Part shown: positions 1 through 7,133 of the stretch, in pieces
How the letters are laid out: every line of letters starts with the position of its first letter
Numbering within the stretch: position 1 is the stretch's first letter
NCBI GenBank assembly: GCA_003449615.1
Contig: DMHA01000170.1
Coordinates: forward strand, 12,741 to 28,016
Reading direction: 5' to 3'
Source of the DNA: Flavobacterium sp.
GTDB taxonomy: Bacteria > Bacteroidota > Bacteroidia > Flavobacteriales > Flavobacteriaceae
Length of the DNA stretch: 15,276 nt
Notes under the pieces: model-generated
The model's input: the letters and a program-made list of their open reading frames with translations, nothing else
What the model was told of the DNA's origin: nothing
Databases searched by the model: none
Program-made: the position numbers and the translations under genes

Positions 1-243
1 AGAATCTAAAGAATCTAAAAAATCTAAAGTATTTAAAGAATCTAAAGAATTTAAAGAATTTAAAGAATCTGAAAATCTTAATACTTAATACTTAAATCTT
101 AATACAGCAACAATCTTAATACAGCAACAATCTTAATACAGCAACCTGAAATCTGAAATCTACAACCTGAAATCTGCAACCTGAAATCTGCAACCTGAAA
201 TCTGCAACCTGCCACCTGAAATCTGCAACCTGCCACCTGCAAT
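1..243. repeat. Nested degenerate tandem repeat array
   Basis: Three tandem arrays follow one another. Positions 5-76 hold eight 9-nt units close to T(C/T)TAAAGAA. Positions 95-145 hold three perfect copies of the 17-nt unit AATCTTAATACAGCAAC. Positions 146-240 hold copies of the 14-nt unit CTGAAATCTGCAAC (clear at 167-180, 181-194, 195-208 and 216-229). The last two of these are each followed by CTGCCAC, giving a 21-nt higher-order unit at 195-215 and 216-236. All arrays share the core AATCT, which suggests stepwise slippage and divergence from one ancestor. The strand is strikingly poor in G and the array stops at the olsF stop codon. No function is evident. The left end is cut by the window edge. 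Confidence 0.9.
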
Positions 244-244
244 C

Positions 245-2047
245 TCAATCCTCTTTCTCCGATAATTTCCTTTCTAATTCCGCTTGAAATTCTTCCATTA
301 CTGGTTTTACGGTGCTTTCAGGAATATCAGAAATCCGGATATACATCAATCCGTCAATTGCATTATTAAATAAGGGATCAACGTTGAATGCAACCACACG
401 AGCATTTTGTTTGATGTATTTTTTGATTAAAACTGGCAATCGCAAATTCCCAGGCTCCAATTCGTCAATCAGTTTGTCAAATTTATTCAAATCGGCTTCG
501 GCTTCATCAAAAATAAAATCCTTGTCGGCATCTTTGAGTTTGACTTTAAAGGCTTTTTTTGGATGAATATATTGGGCAATATAAGGATCATAAAAATTAG
601 ATTTCATAAATTCGATCATCAATGATTTCGAAAAATTAGAAAATTGATTGCTAATACTCACACCACCCAGTAAAAATTTATGCTCTGGATGCCGCAATGT
701 AATATGTATAATCCCTTTCCAAAGCAAGAAAAGCGGCATGGGTTTTTGTTGGTATTCTTTAACGATAAACGCACGACCCATTTCGATGGAATGGTGTAAC
801 ATATCGAATAATTCGGGTTCAAAACGAAACAAATCGGTTAGATAAAAACCTTCAATGCCATATTTAGGATATATTTCGGACCCCAATCCCATTCTATAAG
901 CTCCAGCTATTTTTTTTGCATCGCCATCCCACAAAAATAAATGCCTATAATGGTTGTCATAAGAGTCGATGTCTATGGATTCATTGGTGCCTTCACCCAC
1001 CTCTCGAAAAGTAATTTCTCGTAATCGACCTATTTCGTGCAGAATATTTGGTATTTCGTTGGCTTTAGCAAAAAACACCTCATAGTTTTTACTTTCCAGT
1101 AATCGGCAATTTTTTTCTCGCAAGAGATTCACTTCTGCAATCGTCTTGTCTTGGCTTGTGGCGGTCACAATTTGCTTTGGGTTTTTGGGTAATTTCAAAT
1201 TGGGTTTGGGTAAAAACTGGGTTTCCTTTTCGAAAGGATTGGCGAGCATATAGGTTTTTCGTCTTAAAAACTCTGAAAAATCTTCAATGGAACTATATTC
1301 GTTTTGCTCTGCCACTGAAATGGGTTTTCCAATACGGACTTTTATCGCACGGTGTTTTTGGCTAAATACTTCGGAGGGTAATTTGGCTGTTCGCAAGGTG
1401 CCACTTATTTTTGAAAGCAAATAAAATAACCAACTGTTTTTGGCATGAAAATAAATAGGAACAACGGGAACTTGAGCTTTTCTAATTACTTTTATGGCTC
1501 CTTCTTCCCAAGGTTTATCAACCATTAGCTTGCCATCTTTGTAGGTCGAAACTTCACCAGCGGGAAACATTCCTAGAGGTTTTCCGTCGCTCAAATGACG
1601 TAAAGTTTCTTTGATGCCAATCACACTCGACTTGGCGTCTTTGTGATTTTCAAAAGGATTCACAGGCATTATATAAGGTTTCATCGGATCGATACGATGC
1701 AAAAGGAAATTGGCAATAATTTTGAAATTGGGTTCTTTTTCTAACATTAATTTCAATAATAAAATGCCATCTATTCCTCCTAAAGGATGGTTCGAAATGG
1801 TAATATAAGCGCCGTCTTTGGGCAGACGTTTAAAATCTTCTTCAGGAATTTCAAATTTAATTTTAAATTCATCCAAAATCGCATTCAGAAACGGCACATC
1901 ACTTAAGTGTTTGTTTCTGTCGTATATTTCGTTCATTGTCGAAATTTTCAAAACTTTCATCAACAACCAACCAGAAAAAGTACCTAGAATTCCATACTTG
2001 TCGGTGTTTATTGCTTTTGCAACTTCTTTGGCGGTTACTAAACCCAT
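245..2047 (-). CDS. olsF: Bifunctional OlsF-type aminolipid acyltransferase (PlsC-like + GNAT/OlsB-like)
   Basis: This 600-residue protein probably makes ornithine- or glycine-type aminolipids. The C-terminal half would N-acylate the amino acid with a 3-hydroxy fatty acid, and the N-terminal half would then O-acylate that hydroxyl. Residues about 75-270 form an acyltransferase domain: SNHPLGGIDG contains H87 and D93, and FPAGEVS at 161-167 corresponds to the FPEGT block. The H-to-D spacing is HX5D, as in the hemolysin/OlsF branch, rather than the HX4D of classic PlsC. Residues about 300-490 form an OlsB-like GNAT domain, with RLREITFREVGEGT at 341-354 and IEMGRAFI at 421-428. The length and domain order fit the bifunctional OlsF known from Serratia and Flavobacterium. 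The start is supported by a TATCTTTG -7 box 29 nt upstream. The substrate amino acid cannot be read from sequence, so the symbol is by family resemblance. Confidence 0.85.
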   Translation of the reverse strand: MGLVTAKEVAKAINTDKYGILGTFSGWLLMKVLKISTMNEIYDRNKHLSDVPFLNAILDEFKIKFEIPEEDFKRLPKDGAYITISNHPLGGIDGILLLKLMLEKEPNFKIIANFLLHRIDPMKPYIMPVNPFENHKDAKSSVIGIKETLRHLSDGKPLGMFPAGEVSTYKDGKLMVDKPWEEGAIKVIRKAQVPVVPIYFHAKNSWLFYLLSKISGTLRTAKLPSEVFSQKHRAIKVRIGKPISVAEQNEYSSIEDFSEFLRRKTYMLANPFEKETQFLPKPNLKLPKNPKQIVTATSQDKTIAEVNLLREKNCRLLESKNYEVFFAKANEIPNILHEIGRLREITFREVGEGTNESIDIDSYDNHYRHLFLWDGDAKKIAGAYRMGLGSEIYPKYGIEGFYLTDLFRFEPELFDMLHHSIEMGRAFIVKEYQQKPMPLFLLWKGIIHITLRHPEHKFLLGGVSISNQFSNFSKSLMIEFMKSNFYDPYIAQYIHPKKAFKVKLKDADKDFIFDEAEADLNKFDKLIDELEPGNLRLPVLIKKYIKQNARVVAFNVDPLFNNAIDGLMYIRISDIPESTVKPVMEEFQAELERKLSEKED

Positions 2048-2076
2048 ATTGTCCTTCTATTTTTTATAATCGAAAA

Positions 2077-2084
2077 CAAAGATA
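2077..2084 (-). promoter_or_regulatory. Bacteroidota -7 box for olsF
   Basis: The minus strand reads TATCTTTG, an exact match to the Bacteroidota -7 consensus TAnnTTTG, 29 nt upstream of the olsF ATG. No convincing -33 TTTG lies at the usual spacing. The same octamer occurs upstream of the threonine dehydrogenase gene. Confidence 0.55.
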
Positions 2085-2110
2085 GCAAAAAACTCCATTT
2101 TCTATATTTT

Positions 2111-2144
2111 TTTGACATCAATCTTATAGTTTTTATTACATTTG
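2111..2144 (+). promoter_or_regulatory. Bacteroidota -33/-7 promoter for xth
   Basis: TTTG at 2111-2114 and TACATTTG at 2137-2144 are separated by 22 nt, matching the Bacteroidota primary sigma promoter (-33 TTTG, -7 TAnnTTTG). The -7 box ends 17 nt before the xth ATG, which gives a short leader. It is divergent from the olsF box, so the 114-bp gap carries both promoters. Confidence 0.6.
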
Positions 2145-2161
2145 AAACACAAAAAAAAGCA

Positions 2162-2926
2162 ATGAAGATTATTTCTTATAACGTCAACGGCATTCGTTCC
2201 GCAATTTCAAAAGGTTTTATCGGCTGGCTTCAACAAGCCAATCCCGACGTAATTTGTCTTCAAGAAATTAAAGCTACTCCAGAGCAAATTCCGCTTTTGG
2301 ATTTTGAGCTTGCGGGTTATCCTTACCATTATTGGTTTCCAGCTACCAAAAAAGGGTACAGTGGTGTGGCAATTCTGTCTAAAATTAAACCCAACAACGT
2401 GGTTTTTGGAACTGGAATTTCGCACATGGATTTTGAAGGAAGAAATCTTCGGGTCGATTTTGATGAGTTTTCGGTAATGAGTTTGTACTTGCCATCGGGG
2501 ACCAACATCGAAAGATTAGAACATAAATTTATGTTTATGGATGATTTTCAGAATTACATTAATGAACTAAAAAAAGAAATTCCAAACCTCGTGATTTGTG
2601 GCGATTACAACATTTGTCACGAAGCCATCGACATTCACGATCCCATTCGGAACAAGAAAGTTTCGGGATTTTTGCCCGAAGAAAGAGTTTGGCTTGACGG
2701 TTTTATGAAAAGCGGATTCATAGACAGTTTTCGACATTTAAACAAAGAACCCAACAATTACACTTGGTGGACGATGCGATTCCCGTCGGCAAGATTGGAA
2801 AACAAAGGTTGGCGCATCGATTATTGTTTAGTGAGCGAACCTTTAAAACAAAAAATAAAAAGAGCCGTTATATTACCCGAAGCCAAACATTCTGACCATT
2901 GTCCGAGTTTGGTGGAGATTGGATAA
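2162..2926 (+). CDS. xth: Exodeoxyribonuclease III / class II AP endonuclease
   Basis: This is a DNA repair enzyme of the ExoIII/APE1 family, which incises DNA 5' of abasic sites and removes 3' blocking groups in base excision repair. The 254-residue protein is a single endonuclease/exonuclease/phosphatase fold of normal family length. All expected catalytic positions are visible: N7 in SYNVNG, E35 in LQEIK (metal ligand), Y109 in SLYLPSG, D148 and N150 in GDYN, D220 in RIDY, and the D245-H246 pair in SDHCP. It has no signal peptide and should be cytoplasmic. It has its own promoter upstream and a palindrome just after its stop codon. The lipoprotein gene starts 66 nt downstream. Nothing is truncated. 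Confidence 0.95.
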   Translation: MKIISYNVNGIRSAISKGFIGWLQQANPDVICLQEIKATPEQIPLLDFELAGYPYHYWFPATKKGYSGVAILSKIKPNNVVFGTGISHMDFEGRNLRVDFDEFSVMSLYLPSGTNIERLEHKFMFMDDFQNYINELKKEIPNLVICGDYNICHEAIDIHDPIRNKKVSGFLPEERVWLDGFMKSGFIDSFRHLNKEPNNYTWWTMRFPSARLENKGWRIDYCLVSEPLKQKIKRAVILPEAKHSDHCPSLVEIG

Positions 2927-2938
2927 AATTAATCGGAC

Positions 2939-2971
2939 AACCCTGACAGGGTTTTGAACCCTGTCAGGGTT
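2939..2971. repeat. Dispersed palindrome, copy 1 (15-3-15)
   Basis: This is a perfect inverted repeat: arm AACCCTGACAGGGTT at 2939-2953, loop TTG, and arm AACCCTGTCAGGGTT at 2957-2971. Each arm is itself nearly palindromic (ACCCTG-A-CAGGGT), so the element could fold as one long hairpin or two short ones. It lies between two co-oriented genes and has no T-tract on either strand. Terminator activity is therefore uncertain. Related copies lie at 8290, 13450 and 14558. Confidence 0.85.
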
Positions 2972-2992
2972 AAATAACTAAAAAAAATTAAA

Positions 2993-3934
2993 ATGATAAA
3001 AAAAATTTCCCTCGTATTGCTGATTGTAGCACTTTCCACTTCTTGTGTTTCCAAGAAAATTTACAATGATTTAGAGAGCAAATACGCTGATTTAAAAAAA
3101 GAAAACCGAAGTATGGCTGATGAAAATGCCAACTTGCTTAAATCAAAAAGTCAACTAGAATTAGAAAAAGAGACTTTGAACAAAGAATTGGCAAAAATAA
3201 AAGCGGAACGCGAAAAATTGCTGGAAGATTATGCAGCTTTGAACAAAAAAATGGATGTTTTGCAGGATTCTTACACCGCTTTAGAAAAAAATAGCGACGA
3301 ATCCTTGAAAGCCAATATGGCTAAAAACCGTGAATTATTAGAGCAATTGGGAGCCAAAGAAAAAGCATTGGCACTCGAGCAGGAAAAATTAAACAAAAAC
3401 ACAAAACGTTTGCAAGAATTGGAAGCTTTGATTGCTGCCAAAGAAGCCAGCATGCGAAAGCTTAAAGAAACGCTTTCGAAAGCCTTGAATGGTTTTGAAG
3501 GAAAAGGCTTGACAGTGGAGCAAAAAAACGGCAAAGTGTATGTTTCTATGGAGAACAAATTGCTTTTCAAATCAGGAAGTTGGGCAGTTGGAAATGAAGG
3601 TAAAACCGCTGTTGTAGAAGTGGGAAAAGTATTGGGCGACAATCCAGATATTGCCGTTTTGATCGAAGGTCACACCGATGATGATCCTTTTGGAGGTTCC
3701 GGTCCCATTGCCGACAACTGGGATTTATCGACCAAAAGAGCTACAGCAATTGTTGCTATTTTGAGCGAAAACAAAAAAGTGAACAAGCAAAATTTAACTG
3801 CTGCGGGAAGAGGCGAGTTTTCTCCTTTAGCCAGCAACGCCACCGCCGAAGGAAAAGCCAAAAACCGTAGAATCGAAATTATCTTGACACCAAGATTAGA
3901 CGAAATCGCCGAAATGTTGAAGGAGATTGATTGA
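2993..3934 (+). CDS. Lipoprotein with coiled coil and OmpA-like peptidoglycan-binding domain
   Basis: This is probably an outer-membrane lipoprotein that ties the membrane to peptidoglycan. Residues 1-18 are a type II signal peptide with lipobox LSTSC, lipidated at C18. Residues about 22-165 are rich in K, E, L and A in heptad-like order and should form a long coiled coil. Residues about 180-300 are an OmpA C-terminal-like domain: LLFKSGSW at 190-197, IEGHTDDDPF at 224-233, NWDLSTKRA at 242-250, AGRGE at 271-275 and NRRIEI at 291-296. NWDLS and NRRIEI are the segments that usually contact the diaminopimelate peptide. No -7 box is visible between it and xth, so it may be read through from the xth promoter. 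The exact partner is unknown. Confidence 0.9.
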   Translation: MIKKISLVLLIVALSTSCVSKKIYNDLESKYADLKKENRSMADENANLLKSKSQLELEKETLNKELAKIKAEREKLLEDYAALNKKMDVLQDSYTALEKNSDESLKANMAKNRELLEQLGAKEKALALEQEKLNKNTKRLQELEALIAAKEASMRKLKETLSKALNGFEGKGLTVEQKNGKVYVSMENKLLFKSGSWAVGNEGKTAVVEVGKVLGDNPDIAVLIEGHTDDDPFGGSGPIADNWDLSTKRATAIVAILSENKKVNKQNLTAAGRGEFSPLASNATAEGKAKNRRIEIILTPRLDEIAEMLKEID

Positions 3935-3963
3935 GAAGAGATAAGTTTAAAACAATTTAATAT

Positions 3964-3998
3964 AAAGGTTTGTGGTTTTCTGCAAACCTTTTGTATTT
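3964..3998 (+). terminator. Hairpin terminator after the OmpA-like lipoprotein gene
   Basis: Arms AAAGGTTTG (3964-3972) and CAAACCTTT (3983-3991) pair perfectly over 9 bp around a 10-nt loop. A T-rich tract, TTGTATTTTT, follows. This fits an intrinsic terminator 30 nt after the stop codon. It also marks the left edge of the accessory block. Confidence 0.7.
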
Positions 3999-4095
3999 TT
4001 ACCCAATAAATTAAAGAGGTTTTAAAGTTAGTTGTATAGCTGTAAATCACTAAAAATATTTAAAGTAAGTTTTAAAAATAATACCTTCACCTTAA

Positions 4096-6354
4096 ATGGA
4101 CAATAAAATAACAAAAGAAAAATTATTTGGTAAACTTGACTTTAAGTTAATAACAAGCGACCCCGATTTTAAAGAAGACAGCGTAAGAGAAGTAATAATT
4201 CTGCCCATTTTAAAAGAACTTGGATATATTCAAGAAAATATTGTTAGAAGTAAAACCCTGCAACACCCATTTTTAAAAATTGGAAGCAAAAAAAGACCAA
4301 TTAATCTTATTCCTGATTATACATTAAAAGTTGAAAATAATTTTGCTTGGGTTTTAGATGCAAAAGCACCCAATCAAAAAATCATCAATGATGATAATGT
4401 AGAGCAAGTGTATAGTTATGCAACACACCCCGAAATTAGAAGCAATTATTTTACACTTTGCAACGGTTTAGAATTTTCTGTTTATAAAACTGCTGACACA
4501 GATAAGCCAATTTTGTTTTTTGAAATCGAAAACATTGAAGACCATTGGGAGGACTTAAAATTATTACTTGCTCCAACAAGTTTCCAAATAGGTAAAAACT
4601 TTACTTATGAAACCACTACTGCAACAGCAAAACCCAAAGGCGATTTTGATTATAGTAACAGACCATTACTTGAAGAAATTCCAGTTAGAAAACAGCAGGC
4701 AAAAAGGCACTTTGGAGTACATGGCTATTTTACAAAACAAACTTGGAATGTTGTTGCCGAATACATAAAAAACTATAGTAAGCCAGGCGACCTTGTGCTC
4801 GACCCTTTTGGAGGAAGTGGTGTTACTGCTATCGAAGCGTTGATGAATAATAGAAAAGGTATCAATATAGACCTAAACCCTATGGCTGTTTTTATTGTTC
4901 AAGCACTTGTTGCACCTGTTAATCAAGTAGAATTAGCCAAAGCATTTGAAGAAGTAAAAGAAGCCTATATAAAGAATGAACCAACAACGGATATAGAAAT
5001 AAAAAAAGCAATTAAAAAGTTTGGTGGCCCAAAACCGTTACCACTTCCCAAAGGATCTGATGTAGCAACCGTTGGTCAATTATTTAGCGACAAACAAACA
5101 GCACAATTGGGATTATTAAAATCACTTATTAAAAAGCAAAAAAATGAAAATATAAAAAATTCACTCTTACTTATGTTTTCAGGTCTTGTTACAAAATTTA
5201 ATCTTACTTACCATTCTTCAACTACTCGTGGTGATGGTGGAGGTGATGCAGCAGCTTTTCGATACTATCGTTACCGTTTAGCTTCTAAACCAGTAGATTT
5301 AGATATTTTAAATTTTTTTGAATTAAGGTATAAAAAAGTTAGAGGCGCAAAAAAAGAGATGGAATATTTCATCAATGAAAAAACTATTTCAAATGCACAA
5401 ATCATAAAAGGAACAGCAACCAACTTAAAATTTCTCCAAAAGGAAAGTGTCGATTATATTTATACTGACCCTCCTTATGGAAATAAAATACCATATCTTG
5501 ATTTATCCACAATGTGGAACGCTTGGCTTGATTTAGAAGTTACAGAGCAAGACTTCAAAGATGAGGCGATAGAAGGTGGGGAACATGATAAAACTAAAAA
5601 AGAGTACAACGAACTTATGGCACAAAGTATAAAAGAAATGTATAGAGTTTTAAAATTTGACCGTTGGCTTTCTTTTGTTTTTGCTCATAAAGACCCTGAA
5701 TTTTGGCATTTGATAATAGACACAGCCGAAAGTTGTGGTTTTGAATATGCGGGTGCTGTTCCTCAAAAAAATGGGCAAACAAGTTTTAAGAAAAGGCAAA
5801 ACCCTTTCACAGTTTTATCGGGACAATTAATAATTAATTTTCGTAAAGTTCGCAATCCAAAGGCAATAATGAAAGCCAATTTGGGAATGGACATTGCAGA
5901 AATTGTAATGCAAACCATAGAAGGAATTATAGCAAAAAATGACGGAGCAACATTAGAACAAATAAATGATGAATTAATTATAAAAGGTTTGGAATTAGGC
6001 TTCCTTGATTTACTCAAAAAAGAATATTCAGATTTAACTCCCATACTTTTAGAGAATTTTGATTTCAACGACAAAACAGAAATTTTCACACTCAAAAAAA
6101 ACACAAAGTTTAAAACACATATTGACGTAAAACTTAGGATTAGATATTATTTAATAAGCTATTTACGTAGAATGGAAAGAGAAAATAAAGTGCCTCATTT
6201 TGATGAAATTGTATTGGCAATTATTCCGCTTTTAAAGAATGGTCTTACACCTGAAAGCCAAACTATATCAAATGTATTAGAAGACATTGCAGAACGAGTT
6301 GGAGAGGATGGTTGGAAATTAAAACAGATAGGACAAACAACATTATTTGACTAA
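4096..6354 (+). CDS. Single-chain HsdR_N-like nuclease / DNA methyltransferase fusion (putative restriction-modification enzyme)
   Basis: This 752-residue protein joins a nuclease domain to a DNA methyltransferase. Residues about 20-160 resemble the N-terminal nuclease of type I HsdR subunits. D74 (PDY) and D88-A89-K90 (LDAK) form a PD-(D/E)xK site, and Q104VYSY108 matches the QxxxY motif typical of HsdR. Residues about 205-270 hold the SAM-binding block VLDPFGGSG (234-242), with D259 in NIDLNP. The catalytic block YTDPPYGNKIPY lies at 456-467, and DPPY suggests amino methylation of adenine N6 or cytosine N4. About 215 residues separate FGG from DPPY, as in the alpha class, where that stretch holds the target-recognition domain. 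Residues 590-752 are a helical tail of unknown role. No separate restriction or specificity subunit lies nearby, so this may be a type IIG-like solitary enzyme. The target site cannot be inferred. Confidence 0.8.
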   Translation: MDNKITKEKLFGKLDFKLITSDPDFKEDSVREVIILPILKELGYIQENIVRSKTLQHPFLKIGSKKRPINLIPDYTLKVENNFAWVLDAKAPNQKIINDDNVEQVYSYATHPEIRSNYFTLCNGLEFSVYKTADTDKPILFFEIENIEDHWEDLKLLLAPTSFQIGKNFTYETTTATAKPKGDFDYSNRPLLEEIPVRKQQAKRHFGVHGYFTKQTWNVVAEYIKNYSKPGDLVLDPFGGSGVTAIEALMNNRKGINIDLNPMAVFIVQALVAPVNQVELAKAFEEVKEAYIKNEPTTDIEIKKAIKKFGGPKPLPLPKGSDVATVGQLFSDKQTAQLGLLKSLIKKQKNENIKNSLLLMFSGLVTKFNLTYHSSTTRGDGGGDAAAFRYYRYRLASKPVDLDILNFFELRYKKVRGAKKEMEYFINEKTISNAQIIKGTATNLKFLQKESVDYIYTDPPYGNKIPYLDLSTMWNAWLDLEVTEQDFKDEAIEGGEHDKTKKEYNELMAQSIKEMYRVLKFDRWLSFVFAHKDPEFWHLIIDTAESCGFEYAGAVPQKNGQTSFKKRQNPFTVLSGQLIINFRKVRNPKAIMKANLGMDIAEIVMQTIEGIIAKNDGATLEQINDELIIKGLELGFLDLLKKEYSDLTPILLENFDFNDKTEIFTLKKNTKFKTHIDVKLRIRYYLISYLRRMERENKVPHFDEIVLAIIPLLKNGLTPESQTISNVLEDIAERVGEDGWKLKQIGQTTLFD

Positions 6355-6372
6355 TTAATAAAAAGCCCAGCA

Positions 6373-6458
6373 GCTAACAGTTAGGGTTTTGCAAAAGAGA
6401 GGATTTTTTTTATTTTGAACATTTGTGCTTCTAATTCCTCACCTTCGCAAAGCCCTAA
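6373..6458. repeat. Large imperfect hairpin, attC-like in shape
   Basis: Arms at 6381-6402 and 6437-6458 pair at 18 of 22 positions by hand count. The outer 12 bp (TTAGGGTTTTGC against GCAAAGCCCTAA) have a single T/G wobble. The inner part keeps a GAGG/CCTC block after scattered mismatches. The loop is 34 nt. GCTAAC at 6373-6378 precedes the left arm and makes a small palindrome with the arm start (CTAAC-A-GTTAG). The size and interrupted stem recall integron attC sites, but no GTTRRRY core follows the right arm, so the match is incomplete. It starts 18 nt after the methyltransferase stop codon and ends 19 nt before the likely mntA start. Confidence 0.6.
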
Positions 6459-6477
6459 AAAGATAAATTACATTGAT

Positions 6478-6792
6478 ATGATACATCCTAATTTTCAATC
6501 GAATATGCCTGTCATAATTGATTTATTTAAAAAACACAGCATCAAAAACGCATATTTTTTTGGTTCAGTTCTTACGGATAAATTTAATGACGAAAGCGAT
6601 TTGGATATTTTAATCAATTTTAAACCCGAAATCACAGACCCCTTATTGAAAGGCGAATTAATGTGGGATTTGCAATTTGCGATAGAAGACACTTTTCATC
6701 GCAATGTGGATTTATTGCAAGAGTCAACACCTAAAAACCCTTATTTTATAAAGGAACTTCAAGAAACTAAAGAATTGATTTATGAACAATAA
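6478..6792 (+). CDS. mntA: MntA-type minimal nucleotidyltransferase (antitoxin)
   Basis: This is probably the antitoxin of an MNT-HEPN (MntA/HepT) toxin-antitoxin pair. In characterised members the MNT protein AMPylates a tyrosine of the HEPN toxin and silences it. From the ATG at 6478 the protein has 104 residues. The diagnostic GSX10DXD motif is exact: G29-S30, ten residues, D41-L42-D43. A third acidic residue is available at D78 in NVDLL. The reading frame stays open upstream to a TTG at 6415, but those extra 21 codons fall within the hairpin and have no domain match, so the ATG at 6478 is preferred. Its last 11 nt overlap the next gene, implying translational coupling. A weak AACATTTG lies in the hairpin loop at 6418-6425 and could be a degenerate -7 box. 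Confidence 0.88.
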   Translation: MIHPNFQSNMPVIIDLFKKHSIKNAYFFGSVLTDKFNDESDLDILINFKPEITDPLLKGELMWDLQFAIEDTFHRNVDLLQESTPKNPYFIKELQETKELIYEQ

Positions 6793-7129
6793 GTACTATC
6801 AAGCGTTGCAAGCCATAAAAACGAGCATCAACAATATTGAGAACTTTGTTGGGAGTCCAAAATCGTTCGAAAGTTATGACAGCAACTTACTTGTACAAGC
6901 TGCGGTAGAAAGAAATTTAGAAATAATTGGCGAAGCCACAAAAAGGCTTTTGGATATAAATCCAACCATTGCAATATCAAATACACGAAGTATTATAAAC
7001 ACTCGAAACAAAATCAGTCACGGATATGACGAGATTGAGAACCCTCAAATTTGGGGAATTATTATCAATCACTTGCCAATACTAAAAATAGAAATAGAAA
7101 CATTATTAAACGAAGGAATTACTCAATAA
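6782..7129 (+). CDS. hepT: HepT-type HEPN RNase (toxin, DUF86)
   Basis: This is probably the toxin of the MNT-HEPN pair, a small all-helical HEPN ribonuclease that cleaves RNA when not modified by its partner. The 115-residue protein carries the HEPN active-site motif in TRNKISHGY at 74-82. R75 and H80 are spaced RX4H, and Y82 completes the RX4HXY form in which the tyrosine is the AMPylation site in studied HepT proteins. The segment AVERNLEIIGEATKRL at 41-56 is typical of the DUF86 family. It overlaps mntA by 11 nt. The gene is intact and the key residues are present, so it should be functional. It could act in stress or phage response, or simply as an addiction module. Confidence 0.88.
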   Translation: MNNKYYQALQAIKTSINNIENFVGSPKSFESYDSNLLVQAAVERNLEIIGEATKRLLDINPTIAISNTRSIINTRNKISHGYDEIENPQIWGIIINHLPILKIEIETLLNEGITQ

Positions 7130-7133
7130 ATGA

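Noticed and set aside
2936..2975. CRISPR-like repeats in the palindromes
   Set aside because: The copies are kilobases apart with unrelated gene-sized sequence between them and no regular spacers. No cas gene is present.
3271..3642. 123-codon minus-strand frame within the OmpA-like gene
   Set aside because: It is a shadow of the strong plus-strand gene. Its serine/phenylalanine-rich translation is what lysine/glutamate-rich coding DNA gives on the other strand.
6373..6470. A confirmed integron attC site
   Set aside because: The right-hand GTTRRRY core is missing and no integrase is in the window, so only attC-like shape can be claimed.
6415..6477. N-terminal extension of MntA from a TTG codon
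   Set aside because: The extra codons fall in the hairpin loop and right arm, have no family match, and the MNT domain starts normally from the ATG at 6478.
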